The position numbers and the translations under genes are program-made. DNA of 64,000 nt from Streptomyces sp. NBC_01116 (GTDB lineage: Bacteria; Actinomycetota; Actinomycetes; Streptomycetales; Streptomycetaceae): contig NZ_CP108644.1 of assembly GCF_041435495.1 (NCBI RefSeq), positions 372,001 through 436,000 on the forward strand, read 5' to 3'. Shown here piece after piece: positions 11,131 through 20,506 of the stretch. Position 1 is the stretch's first letter. Each line of letters opens with the position of its first letter. The notes beneath the pieces are model-generated. The model worked only from the letters and a program-made list of their open reading frames with translations. It was not told the origin of the DNA and did not search any database.

Positions 11131-14100
11131 GTGAGTACGCACCGTGAGATTTCTCTGACCGCCTATCAGAAAGACATCTGGGCCGCCGAATCCAGGACGC
11201 CGGGCGACCCGCAGTTCAATGTGGTCCAGCATGAGCGGCTGACCGGCCCCGTGGACACGAACGCGCTGCGCGAGGCGCTGAACCGGACCCTCCGCGGCCA
11301 CGAGGCCTTCCGGCTCCGGTTCGGTGAGCGGGAGGGGATACCGTTCCAGTGGTCCGCCGATCCCGGGGCGTGGTCCGACGTCCGGGTGCCGGACGAGGAC
11401 CTGTCGGCCGAGAGCGACCCGGCGGCGGCCGTCACCGCCCGGCTGGAGAGCTTCCTCGCCGAGCCGTTCACCGTCCAGGACTCCCCGCTCGTCTCCGCCC
11501 TGGTGGTCCGGGAGAACGCGGGGACGGTCCACCTGGCGCTGAAGGCCCATCACCTCGTCGTCGACGGCTGGGCCCTGAACGTGGTGAGCGGTCAGATGTG
11601 GGAGGCCTACGCCCGGGGCGGCACGGACGCGGTCCCGCTCCCCCACAGCGTGGTGGTGGAGGCCGATGCCGCCTACCGCGCATCGGCGGCCCACGCGCGC
11701 GACCTCGCCTTCCACCGCGACGCCCACCGCGACACCGTCCCCGCGCTCTTCCCGCGCTCCGCGGCCGCCGAGGCCCCCGCCGGACCGGGCCGGGCGCGGT
11801 ACGGGTTCCGCGTCGACGCGTCGCTGGTGGACCGAATACGGGAAGGCGGCGGGTCGCCCTTCGGCCACGTCGCCGCCGCGTTCGCCACCTATTTCACCCG
11901 GGTGCACCGCAGTGAGCAGATCGTGCTCGGTGTGCCGTTCCTCAACCGGCCGGACGAGCGGACGCGTTCCGTCGTCGGGCAGTTCGCCAACAGTCTGCCG
12001 CTGCGGGTGGATCTCACCCCGGACGCGTCCCTGCACGATCTCGCCGAGCAGGTCAGGAAGAGAACCGCGGAGCTGCGCGACCACGGGCGACTCGCCCTGG
12101 GCGAGGTGCTGCGCACGGTCGGGGAGCTGCCCGGCGGTGCGCGCGGGCTCTTCGACATCACCCTGTCGTACGTACGGTTCCCGGCCGTCGAGGTCCCCGC
12201 GGGGATCACGCGCGTGGCATCCATCCTGGCTCCCGTGCACCGTCAGGACGCCCTGGCGGTGACGGTCCACGCCGACGAGGGCGACGGTTCCCTGCGGGTG
12301 GCCCTCGACTACGCCCTGGACGTCTTCGACGAGGACCTCCCGGTCACGGGTGTGGCCGAGGGGCTGCGCCGGCTGCTGGAGGGCGCGGCGAAGACGCCCG
12401 AGCTGCCCGCCTCCGCCCTCCTTCTGACCGACGACGCGGAACGGGCGGAACTGGTGCGGGCGGCACGCGGGCCGGACGTCCCCCACCCGACGGACCGGAC
12501 GCTGCACGGCCTGTTCGAGGAGCAGGCCGCGGCGAACCCCGGCCGTACGGCGGTCGTGGACGACGCCACCGGGGAGCGGACCGACTTCGCGACGCTGGAC
12601 GCGCGGGCCAATCAGGTCGCGCGTGCCCTCCGGGCCAGGGGCGTGGGCCCGGACGACCGGGTGGCCGTGGCCCTGCGGCGCGGCCCCGACCTGCTGGCCG
12701 CACTCCTCGGTGTCCTCAAGGCGGGCGGCGCGTACGTTCCGGTCGACCCGGGATACCCGGAGGAGCGGATCGCCTTTCTGCTCCGGGACAGCCGGGCGGG
12801 CGTCGTCCTGACGTCCGGCGAGCCGCTGCCGCCGGCCGTGGACCCGGCCTTACCGGTGCTGACCGTGCAGGACCTGCTGCGTGGGCCGTCCGGTCCGCTG
12901 CCGCCGGCCGCCGGGCCGCACCACCTCGCGTACGTCATCTACACCTCGGGCTCGACGGGCCGCCCCAAGGGCGTCATGGTCGAGCACCGCTCGGTGGTCA
13001 ACCGGCTGGCCTGGATGCAGGCCCGCTATCCGATCGGGGCGGGCGACGTCCTGCTCCAGAAGACGCCGATCTCCTTCGACGTATCGGTGTGGGAGCTGTT
13101 CTGGTGGGCGGTCGAGGGGGCGTCCCTGGCGCTGTTGCCGGTCGACGGCGAGAAGGACCCCCGGGACATCCTGCGGACCGTGCGGGAGCGGCGGGTCACC
13201 GCCCTGCACTTCGTGCCGTCGATGCTCGGCCCCTTCCTCGACCTGCTGGAGGAGGACCCCGCCCTCCGTGCCGACGCCGCCTCGCTGAGCCGGGTCTTCT
13301 GCAGTGGGGAGGCGCTGCCGCCGGCCCGGGTGGACCAGTTCCACCGGGTCTTCGGCCGGCACTCCGCCGGCTCCGGTCCGCTGCTGGTCAACCTGTACGG
13401 GCCGACCGAGGCGGCCGTGGACGTCTCCTACCAGGATCTGCCCGGTGCGCCGGACGGGACGCCGCAGGTCCGGGTCCCGATCGGCCGCCCCGTCGACAAC
13501 ACCCAGCTCTACGTTCTCGATCCGGCCGGGAACCAGCAGCCCCCCGGGCTGCCGGGTGAGCTGTGCATCGGCGGGGTGCAGGTGGCCCGCGGCTATCTGG
13601 GCCGCGAGGAGCTGACCGCCGAGCGGTTCACCGCCGACCCGTTCTCCGGCGAGGGCCGGCTCTACCGCACGGGCGACCTGGCACGGTTGCTGGCCGACGG
13701 GACGCTGGAGTACCTGGGGCGGATCGACGGACAGGTCAAGATCCGCGGCAACCGGGTGGAGCTGGGCGAGGTGCAGAGCGCGCTGGCCGCCGTGGACGGC
13801 GTCCGCGACGCGGTCGTCGTGGACCGCGACTCCGCCGCCCGGGGCACGTACCTGGTCGGCTACTACGTCTGCGACGTCGCCCTGGACGACGCCGCGCTGA
13901 GGTCGGCCCTGGCCGCGACGCTGCCCGGTTTCATGGTCCCGGCGCACTTCGTGCGGATCAACGCCGTCCCGCTCACCCCGAACGGCAAAGCCGACCGGCG
14001 CGCGCTGCCCGAGCCGGCGGCGGAGGGCGGCGCACCGCGTGCGGCGACCGCTCCGCGCAATGACACCGAGCGGCTGCTGGCCCAGGTGTGGGCCGGGCTG

Positions 14101-17100
14101 CTGGACGGCGGCGACGTGGGGATCCACGACAACTACTACGCGCTGGGCGGTGATTCGATCCTGATGCTGCGGGTGCGGGCCGCCGCCGAGAAGCTCGGGC
14201 TGCACTTCTCGCTCACCGACCTGATCCGCAACCCGACGGTGGCGGAGCTGGCCGCGGTGGTGACCGAGGGGCCCGCCGCTCCGGAGGAGAGCGGGTACGA
14301 GCCGTTCGCCCTGGTCTCCCGGGTCGATGTGGCCCGGCTCGAAGGCACGCCCGGCATCGAGGACGCGCAGCCGCTCTCCCGCCTCCAGCTCGGCCTGATC
14401 TACCACAGCCGTGCCGAGGAGGCGTCCGCCGTCTACCGCGACGTCTTCCAGTACTCCTTGAGCCTCCCCTGGCAGGAGGGACCGTTCCGCTCGGCCTTCG
14501 ACCGGCTGGTGGCCCGCCATCCGGCGCTGCGCTCCTCCTTCGACCTCGGCCTGTTCTCCGAGCCGCTGCAACTGGTCCACGACGAGGTGGAAGGCGGGCT
14601 CTCCGTCCGGGATCTGCGGGGGCTGCCCTCCGAGGCGGCACGCGAGGAGATCGCGGGGTACGTCGCCGAGCGGCGCTATCACCCGTACGTCTTCACCGAC
14701 GCCCCGCTCTACCACTTCCGCGCCCATCTCCTGCCGGACAGCGTGGAGTTGGTGCTCAACTTCCACCACGCGCTGCTGGACGGCGGCAGTGTGGCCAACG
14801 TGGTCGGCGAGCTGCTCCAGGACTATCTGCACGCGATCGGGGCCGGGATCGGACCGGTGCCCGGCGGCCGGCTGCCGTCCGCGGCCGGGCATGTGGCGGC
14901 CGAGCGCGCGGCGCTGGAGTCCGCCGAGAGCCGGGCGTACTGGTCGCGGTACCTGGAGGGTTCCGTCCTCCCCCAGTTCGACGGCTTCCGGCCGCACGAG
15001 GCACCCGGCAGCGAGGAGCTCATCACCCGCCGGATCGACCTTCCGCACGAACTCGCGTCTTCTCTGCGGGCGTTCGCGCGGGAGCACGCGCTGCCCGTCA
15101 AGTCGGTGCTGTTCGCGGCGCACTGCCTGACCCTGGGTCTGTTCACCGGCACCACCGACGTCACGACGGGGCTCGTCACCCACGGCCGGCCCGACACGGA
15201 CGGCGCCGAACGCATCGTGGGCCTGTTCCTCAACACCCTGCCGGTGCGCCTGGCCACCGACCGGGAGAGCCTCCTCGACGTGGCCCGCGAAACGTTTCGG
15301 CAGGAGCAGCTCAGCCACCCGCACAGGCGCTACCCGCTCAGCGCCGTCCAGGAGGAGCTGGGCACCACGGTGCTGGACACCGCGTTCAACTACATCCACT
15401 TCCGGCAGCTCGCCCCGGTCCTGTCGCTCCCCGGTGTGCGGATGGACGCCTTCCACGCCTGGGAGGAGACCAACTTCGCCCTGCTCGTCAACGCGGTGGC
15501 CGATCCGGCGGACGGCCGTCTCTGGCTGCGCATGGACTTCCGGGGCAGCGTCTTCACCCCGGACCAGGCGGCGCTGTACGCGGCGCGCTTCGGCACGGTC
15601 CTCGGCCGACTCGCACTCCACCCCGAGGAGCCGCCGCACGCCGCGCTGCGGGCCGGCGTCCCGGGCCTGGCGCCCGTGCCGACCGGGCCCGCCACCGTGC
15701 CGGTGGACGTGGTCACCGCCGTACGGGAGCGGGTGGAGCAGACCCCGGACGCGGTCGCTCTGGCCTTCGCCGAGGAGCGCTGGACGTACGCCGACCTCGG
15801 GCGGGCGTCCGACCGGGTGGCGCGCGGGCTGCTGGCCCTGGGCGCGGCTCCCGGTGACAGTGTCGGCATCGCCATGGACCGCTCCCCCGAGACCGTCGCG
15901 GTGATCCTCGGCGTGCTGAAGGCGGGGGCCGCCGCGCTGCCGCTGGACACCGACTACCCGCAGGAGCGGCTCACGGCGATGCTGGAGCAGGCCCGGCCGC
16001 TGCGGGTGGTCGCGCAGCGGACGCGGAGCGAGCTGCTGCCGGACGGCGTGCCCGTCCTCCTCGCGGAGGACGCCCTCGCCGGGCCGGACGGCGATGGACC
16101 GCTGCCCGCCGTGGCGCCGGACAGTACGGCCTATGTGCTCTTCACCTCCGGCTCGACGGGGCGGCCCAAGGGCGTGGCGATGCCGCACCGCTCGCTGGCC
16201 CAGCTGATCGCCTGGCAGAACAGCGTTCCGAGCGGGGCGGTCGGCGGGACGACCGTGCAGTACGCGCCGCTGAGCTTCGACGTCTCCTTCCAGGAGATCT
16301 TCTCCACGCTCTGCGGTGGTGGCACCCTGCTGCTGCTCTCCGGCACCGAGCGGCGCGATCTGCCCGCGCTGCTGCGGCTGTTGGACCGGGAGCGGGTACA
16401 GCGGATGTATCTGCCCTATGTCGCCCTCCAGCAACTGGCCGAGACGGCCACCACGCTCGGCATCTTCCCCCGCGCACTCACCACGCTGGTCTCCTCCGGC
16501 GAGCAGTTGCGTGTCACCCCGGATATCCGGCGGCTCTGCGCGGCGCTGCCCGGGGTGCTGCTGGAGAACCAGTACGGCCCCACCGAGTCGCATGTGGTGA
16601 CGAGTTTCACGATGACGGGCGACCCCGCTTCGTGGCCGCCGCTGCCGCCGATCGGGACGGCGGTGACGGGCTCGGAGGTGCTGGTCCTCGACGCGTCGAT
16701 GCGACCGGTCCCGGCGGGCGTCAAGGGGGAGATCCACCTCGGCGGCACCTGCTTGGCCGACGGCTACCTCCACCAGCCGGAGCTGACCGGCGAGCGGTTC
16801 GTCTCCCACCCCGACGGCACGCCGGGCCGCCGCCTCTACCGCACGGGGGACCTCGGTGTCGTCCTGCCGGACGGTTCGGTGGTCTGCCTCGGCCGCGCCG
16901 ACGCGCAGGTCAAGGTGCGGGGCTTCCGGGTGGAGCCGGCCGAGGTCGAGCTCGCCGTGGGCCGGTTCGGCGCCGATCACCCCGGACTCGCCGACGTGGC
17001 GGTGGTCGCGCGGCGGCGCGAGGGCAACGACTCCTTCCTCGCGGCGTTCCTCGTCGGTGAGCGCGAGCACACCGATCTCGGTCAGCTCGGCAAGCAACTG

Positions 17101-18324
17101 CGCACCGTCCTGCCGGAGTACATGCTGCCCTCGCACTACGAGTGGCTGCCCGGGCTGCCGCTCACCCCCAGCGGCAAGCGCGACGACGCCGCGCTGCGCC
17201 GCATCCCGCTGACCGCGGGACGGGCGGGCGACGACACGCCGCCGCGCGACGCGTACGAGCACGCGCTGGCCGACCTCCTCGGCGAGCTGCTCCAGCTGCC
17301 GGTGCCGGGGGTCCACGACAACATCTTCGATCTGGGCGGCACCTCGCTGACGGCGATGCGGCTGGTGATGCTCATAGAGCAGCGGTACGGAGTGAGCATC
17401 CCGCTCTCGGAGTTCATCTCCGCGCCCACCGTGGCACAACTCGCCGACCGGCTGCGGGCGGGCGGTGTGAGCGCGGCGTTCGACCCGCTGGTGCCGATCC
17501 GCCCCGGCGGCGACCGGCGCCCGGCGTTCTTCGTCCATCCGATGGGCGGCAACGTCCTGTGCTACGTCCGCTTCGCCAAGTACCTCCCGGACGAGCAGCC
17601 GCTGTTCGCGCTCCAGGCGGTCGGGGTCGACGCGGGCACCGAGCCGCTGCGCAGCGTGGAGGAGATCGCCGCCGGATACGTCGAGGCCATCCGGCGGGTC
17701 CAGCCCGAGGGACCGTACGTCATCGGCGGCTGGTCCTTCGGCGGGTTCGTCGCCTTCGAGATGGCTCGCCAACTGCGTCGGGAGGGACAGGAGATCGCGC
17801 GTCTCGTGCTGCTGGACACCACCGCGCTCAACCCCGGCCGGCGGCTGACCACCGACGACGACGCCCTGCTGGGCTGGTTCTTCTGGGAGCTGCTGTGGCT
17901 CCAGCGTGGCGGGGACTCCCCCCTGGAGGCCATTCCGGCCGGGCTCGGGACGCTGGAGGAGAAGTTCGACTTCATCGCCCGGCTGGCCATCGACGAGGGT
18001 GTGCTGCCGGCGGGGAGCACGGGAGCGGTGGTGCGGCGTCTCTTCCATGTGTACGAGGCCAACTGGCGGGCGGCCTTCGCCTACCGGCCGGAACCGGTCG
18101 ACCAGGACATGGTGCTGGTCCACGCCTCCGAGCCGCTGCCCGAGGTCCTGGACTCGATGCACACGGCCATCGAGTCACTGCACCGGGACCCGGCGAACGG
18201 CTGGCGGGAGCGGACCCGCGGCGAACTGACGGTCATCGACGTGCCCGGCGACCACCTCACCATCATGGAGGAGCCCCATGTGGCCCACCTCGCCCGGGTC
18301 GTCACCGAACTGATCGGAGAGTGA
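11131..18324 (+). CDS. Dimodular NRPS C-A(Ser)-T-C-A(Pro-like)-T-TE
   Basis: The 2397-residue protein reads C1 (HHLVVDG at 140-146), A1 (TSGSTGRPKG near 605; D650), T1 (LGGDS, S1009), C2 (HHALLDG from 1212), A2 (D1717), T2 (LGGTS, S2072) and TE (GWSFGG, S2202; H2375 in PGDHL). Lining up the ten A-domain pocket residues by eye gives DVWHFSLVDK for A1, the EntF serine code, and DVQYVSQVVK for A2, closest to the proline code DVQYIAHVVK. A leading C domain implies an acyl starter. The predicted product is an N-acyl-Ser-Pro-type dipeptide released by the TE. Codon 574 (12850-12852) is TTA. GTG 11131 has a GGGAG site; an in-frame ATG lies at 11119. One base separates it from the monooxygenase gene. 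Confidence 0.93.
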   Translation: MSTHREISLTAYQKDIWAAESRTPGDPQFNVVQHERLTGPVDTNALREALNRTLRGHEAFRLRFGEREGIPFQWSADPGAWSDVRVPDEDLSAESDPAAAVTARLESFLAEPFTVQDSPLVSALVVRENAGTVHLALKAHHLVVDGWALNVVSGQMWEAYARGGTDAVPLPHSVVVEADAAYRASAAHARDLAFHRDAHRDTVPALFPRSAAAEAPAGPGRARYGFRVDASLVDRIREGGGSPFGHVAAAFATYFTRVHRSEQIVLGVPFLNRPDERTRSVVGQFANSLPLRVDLTPDASLHDLAEQVRKRTAELRDHGRLALGEVLRTVGELPGGARGLFDITLSYVRFPAVEVPAGITRVASILAPVHRQDALAVTVHADEGDGSLRVALDYALDVFDEDLPVTGVAEGLRRLLEGAAKTPELPASALLLTDDAERAELVRAARGPDVPHPTDRTLHGLFEEQAAANPGRTAVVDDATGERTDFATLDARANQVARALRARGVGPDDRVAVALRRGPDLLAALLGVLKAGGAYVPVDPGYPEERIAFLLRDSRAGVVLTSGEPLPPAVDPALPVLTVQDLLRGPSGPLPPAAGPHHLAYVIYTSGSTGRPKGVMVEHRSVVNRLAWMQARYPIGAGDVLLQKTPISFDVSVWELFWWAVEGASLALLPVDGEKDPRDILRTVRERRVTALHFVPSMLGPFLDLLEEDPALRADAASLSRVFCSGEALPPARVDQFHRVFGRHSAGSGPLLVNLYGPTEAAVDVSYQDLPGAPDGTPQVRVPIGRPVDNTQLYVLDPAGNQQPPGLPGELCIGGVQVARGYLGREELTAERFTADPFSGEGRLYRTGDLARLLADGTLEYLGRIDGQVKIRGNRVELGEVQSALAAVDGVRDAVVVDRDSAARGTYLVGYYVCDVALDDAALRSALAATLPGFMVPAHFVRINAVPLTPNGKADRRALPEPAAEGGAPRAATAPRNDTERLLAQVWAGLLDGGDVGIHDNYYALGGDSILMLRVRAAAEKLGLHFSLTDLIRNPTVAELAAVVTEGPAAPEESGYEPFALVSRVDVARLEGTPGIEDAQPLSRLQLGLIYHSRAEEASAVYRDVFQYSLSLPWQEGPFRSAFDRLVARHPALRSSFDLGLFSEPLQLVHDEVEGGLSVRDLRGLPSEAAREEIAGYVAERRYHPYVFTDAPLYHFRAHLLPDSVELVLNFHHALLDGGSVANVVGELLQDYLHAIGAGIGPVPGGRLPSAAGHVAAERAALESAESRAYWSRYLEGSVLPQFDGFRPHEAPGSEELITRRIDLPHELASSLRAFAREHALPVKSVLFAAHCLTLGLFTGTTDVTTGLVTHGRPDTDGAERIVGLFLNTLPVRLATDRESLLDVARETFRQEQLSHPHRRYPLSAVQEELGTTVLDTAFNYIHFRQLAPVLSLPGVRMDAFHAWEETNFALLVNAVADPADGRLWLRMDFRGSVFTPDQAALYAARFGTVLGRLALHPEEPPHAALRAGVPGLAPVPTGPATVPVDVVTAVRERVEQTPDAVALAFAEERWTYADLGRASDRVARGLLALGAAPGDSVGIAMDRSPETVAVILGVLKAGAAALPLDTDYPQERLTAMLEQARPLRVVAQRTRSELLPDGVPVLLAEDALAGPDGDGPLPAVAPDSTAYVLFTSGSTGRPKGVAMPHRSLAQLIAWQNSVPSGAVGGTTVQYAPLSFDVSFQEIFSTLCGGGTLLLLSGTERRDLPALLRLLDRERVQRMYLPYVALQQLAETATTLGIFPRALTTLVSSGEQLRVTPDIRRLCAALPGVLLENQYGPTESHVVTSFTMTGDPASWPPLPPIGTAVTGSEVLVLDASMRPVPAGVKGEIHLGGTCLADGYLHQPELTGERFVSHPDGTPGRRLYRTGDLGVVLPDGSVVCLGRADAQVKVRGFRVEPAEVELAVGRFGADHPGLADVAVVARRREGNDSFLAAFLVGEREHTDLGQLGKQLRTVLPEYMLPSHYEWLPGLPLTPSGKRDDAALRRIPLTAGRAGDDTPPRDAYEHALADLLGELLQLPVPGVHDNIFDLGGTSLTAMRLVMLIEQRYGVSIPLSEFISAPTVAQLADRLRAGGVSAAFDPLVPIRPGGDRRPAFFVHPMGGNVLCYVRFAKYLPDEQPLFALQAVGVDAGTEPLRSVEEIAAGYVEAIRRVQPEGPYVIGGWSFGGFVAFEMARQLRREGQEIARLVLLDTTALNPGRRLTTDDDALLGWFFWELLWLQRGGDSPLEAIPAGLGTLEEKFDFIARLAIDEGVLPAGSTGAVVRRLFHVYEANWRAAFAYRPEPVDQDMVLVHASEPLPEVLDSMHTAIESLHRDPANGWRERTRGELTVIDVPGDHLTIMEEPHVAHLARVVTELIGE

Positions 18325-18325
18325 C

Positions 18326-19528
18326 ATGACGCAAGCACGCCGCAAGGCGATCGTGATAGGTGCGGGCATCGGCGGCCTGACGGCCGCCGTGGCCCTGCGC
18401 CGGGCCGGACTCGATGTGGAGGTGTACGAGCGGGCGGCCGAGCTGGGCGCCGCCGGCTCGGGGCTCTCCGTCATGAGCAACGCGCTGGCCGCCCTGGACT
18501 CGGCCGGAATCGATCTGGGTCTGGAGAAGCGCGGCCAGGTCCTGGAGTCGTACCACGTCAGGACCGCTCGGGGGCGGCTGATCCGGGAGTTCCCGTTCCC
18601 CGAGATCATCGGGCGGCTCGGGGTGCCGAGCGTCCTGATCACCCGTTCCGCGCTCCAGGCCGCCCTGTTGGAGGCGGCCGGGTCCATCCCCATCGTGCTG
18701 GGGGCGCAGGCGGACCGGTTCGACCCGGACCGGCCCGGGGGCGGGGTGCGCGTGCACTTCACCGACGGCACCCGGGCGGACGGTGACGTCCTCATCGGTG
18801 CGGACGGCTTCAACTCGGCCGTCCGCCGCCAGCTCACCGGCCCGGACGAGCCGTCCCGGGACAGCGGCTACATCTGCTGGCTGGCTCTCGTTCCGTTCGA
18901 GCACCCGGACTTCTCCCAGGGTTCGGTCACCCATTTCTGGGGCAGCGGGCAGCGGTTCGGCCTCGTCGACATGGGCGGCGGCACCCTCTACTGGTGGGGC
19001 ACGAAGAACATGCCCTCCGAGGAGTCGAACAACTGGCAGGGGTCCAAGGCGGATGTGCGACGCGCCTTCGCCGGGTGGGCCGAGGTGGTGCGGGAGGCCA
19101 TCGCGCGGACGCCGGAGGAGTCGATCCTGGCCGTCCCCTCGCGCGACCGGGCCTTCCTGGAGCGCTGGGGCCGGGGCCCGGTGACCCTGCTGGGCGACGC
19201 GGCCCACCCCATGCTGACCAGTCTGGGGCAGGGTTCCTGCATGGCGATCGAGGACGCCGTCGTCCTCGCCCGCCACCTGGCCGGGACCTCCGACAGCACG
19301 GTCGCGCTGCGCCGGTACGAGGACGAGCGCCGCGAGCGCACCCGGGGCATCGTCGCCGCCTCCCGGTCCATCAGCACCTTCGAGCAGTCGGTGAATCCGG
19401 TCCGGCGGCCGGTCAGGGACGCCTACTTCAGGTTCCTGCCCACCGGGCGGCTCACCGCAGTGCTGGAGGGCGCGCTGACCTTCCCCCACGCCTCTTCCGT
19501 ATCGGAGGACATCCATGGCGGCCGGTAG
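18326..19528 (+). CDS. FAD-dependent monooxygenase of the NRPS cluster
   Basis: The 400-residue protein is a class A flavoprotein monooxygenase: GAGIGG at residues 12-17 for FAD binding, a DVLIGADGFNSAVR block, and GDAAHPMLTSLGQG near 290. Relatives include zeaxanthin epoxidase/salicylate hydroxylase types and the BraC, LgnC and PxaB enzymes, which act on Ser/Pro dipeptide NRPS products by Baeyer-Villiger oxidation and ring contraction. From its position one base after the NRPS it should oxidise the released bicyclic dipeptide. That role is inferred from context, not from a diagnostic residue. GGAGAG precedes the ATG. Confidence 0.88.
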   Translation: MTQARRKAIVIGAGIGGLTAAVALRRAGLDVEVYERAAELGAAGSGLSVMSNALAALDSAGIDLGLEKRGQVLESYHVRTARGRLIREFPFPEIIGRLGVPSVLITRSALQAALLEAAGSIPIVLGAQADRFDPDRPGGGVRVHFTDGTRADGDVLIGADGFNSAVRRQLTGPDEPSRDSGYICWLALVPFEHPDFSQGSVTHFWGSGQRFGLVDMGGGTLYWWGTKNMPSEESNNWQGSKADVRRAFAGWAEVVREAIARTPEESILAVPSRDRAFLERWGRGPVTLLGDAAHPMLTSLGQGSCMAIEDAVVLARHLAGTSDSTVALRRYEDERRERTRGIVAASRSISTFEQSVNPVRRPVRDAYFRFLPTGRLTAVLEGALTFPHASSVSEDIHGGR

Positions 19529-20396
19529 GAAGCCCTCCCTCGCGCCGGCCGGTCGGGCCGTGCTGGTCACCGGCGCCTCGTCGGGTCTGGGCGAGGCGTG
19601 CGCGCTGCGGCTGGAGCGGACCGGGTTCCGTGTCTTCGCCGGCGTACGGAAGGAGGCGGACGGTGAGGCGCTGGCCGGGCGGTCGGCGCACGGCCGGATC
19701 ACCGCGGTCCGCGTCGATGTCACGGACCGGGCCTCGATCGCCTCGGCGGCACAGGAGATCGCCTCCCTGACGGGTGGCCGGCCGCTGTGGGGGCTGGTCA
19801 ACAACGCGGGGATCTGCGTCTCGGCGCCGCTGGAGTGCGTGGACCCCGAACAGCTGCGGCAGCAGCTCGACACCAATGTGGTGGGTCAGCTCGCGGTCGC
19901 CCAGGCGTTCCTGCCGGACCTGCGGCGCAGCCGGGGGCGGATCGTCAACGTGACCTCGGGCCTGGGCAGCGTCGCGCTGCCCTACCTGGGCGCCTACGCC
20001 GCCGCGCAGTTCGCCAAGGAGGCCCTGACCGATGTGCTGCGCCGGGAGCTCCGGTCCCAGCGCATCGGGGTGAGTGTGGTGCAGCCGGGCGCGATCATGA
20101 CGCCGATCTGGAGCAAGGTGTCGGCGGGCGGCGAGGCGGCGCTGGCCGGCGTGGAGGAGTCGGTCGCGGAGCTGTACCGGGTGCCGTTCCTGCGCTTCCT
20201 GCGGCAGAACGAGGCGGGGGCCGCGGCCAGCGGAACACGGCCCGGGGACTTCGCCGCGGCAGTGGTGAAGGCCCTCACCGCGGCGCGGCCCCGGGCCCGC
20301 TACCGGGTCGGGGACGACGCCCGGCGGGCCGGGGTGCTGGCCCGGGTGCTGCCGGATCCGGTGCTGGACCGCTATCTCCGGCCGCTCACGGACTGA
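19515..20396 (+). CDS. SDR-family protein with an altered catalytic lysine
   Basis: The 293-residue Rossmann protein overlaps the monooxygenase gene by 14 bases, so it belongs to the same operon. It has the NAD(P) motif TGASSGLG, NNAG, and the Ser of VNVTSGLGS. The active-site motif is Y161-A-A-A-Q165 instead of YxxxK, so the catalytic Lys is Gln. It resembles retinol/17-beta-hydroxysteroid dehydrogenase-type SDRs. It may be a weak or non-redox member, or may use another Lys (K168 nearby). It probably acts on the NRPS product or its acyl chain, and no more can be said from sequence. Confidence 0.85.
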   Translation: MAAGRKPSLAPAGRAVLVTGASSGLGEACALRLERTGFRVFAGVRKEADGEALAGRSAHGRITAVRVDVTDRASIASAAQEIASLTGGRPLWGLVNNAGICVSAPLECVDPEQLRQQLDTNVVGQLAVAQAFLPDLRRSRGRIVNVTSGLGSVALPYLGAYAAAQFAKEALTDVLRRELRSQRIGVSVVQPGAIMTPIWSKVSAGGEAALAGVEESVAELYRVPFLRFLRQNEAGAAASGTRPGDFAAAVVKALTAARPRARYRVGDDARRAGVLARVLPDPVLDRYLRPLTD

Positions 20397-20409
20397 CCGG
20401 CCGCGTGCC

Positions 20410-20445
20410 GGGTCGGCCGGTTCGTCCGTCCGACCCGGCCGACCC
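20410..20445. terminator. Bidirectional terminator between SDR and LuxR genes
   Basis: A perfect 11-bp GC stem (20410-20420 with 20435-20445, 14-base loop) lies between the convergent SDR and LuxR genes. The flank holds short direct repeats of CCGACCCCGG. Confidence 0.65.
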
Positions 20446-20506
20446 CGGTCCGGCCGACCCCGGCCCCGCCGACCCGGTCCGGTCCCTCCGAACCGCCCGC
20501 CGGTCG

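Noticed and set aside
12850..18162. A 1770-codon open frame on the minus strand opposite the NRPS
   Set aside because: It is the antisense shadow of a very GC-rich NRPS gene; its composition (Arg/Gly/His/Gln-rich) is typical of shadow frames and no domain is visible.
20400..20500. Direct CCGACCCCGG repeats as a mobile or attachment site
   Set aside because: They are short GC repeats around a terminator between convergent genes; there is no integrase or tRNA nearby.
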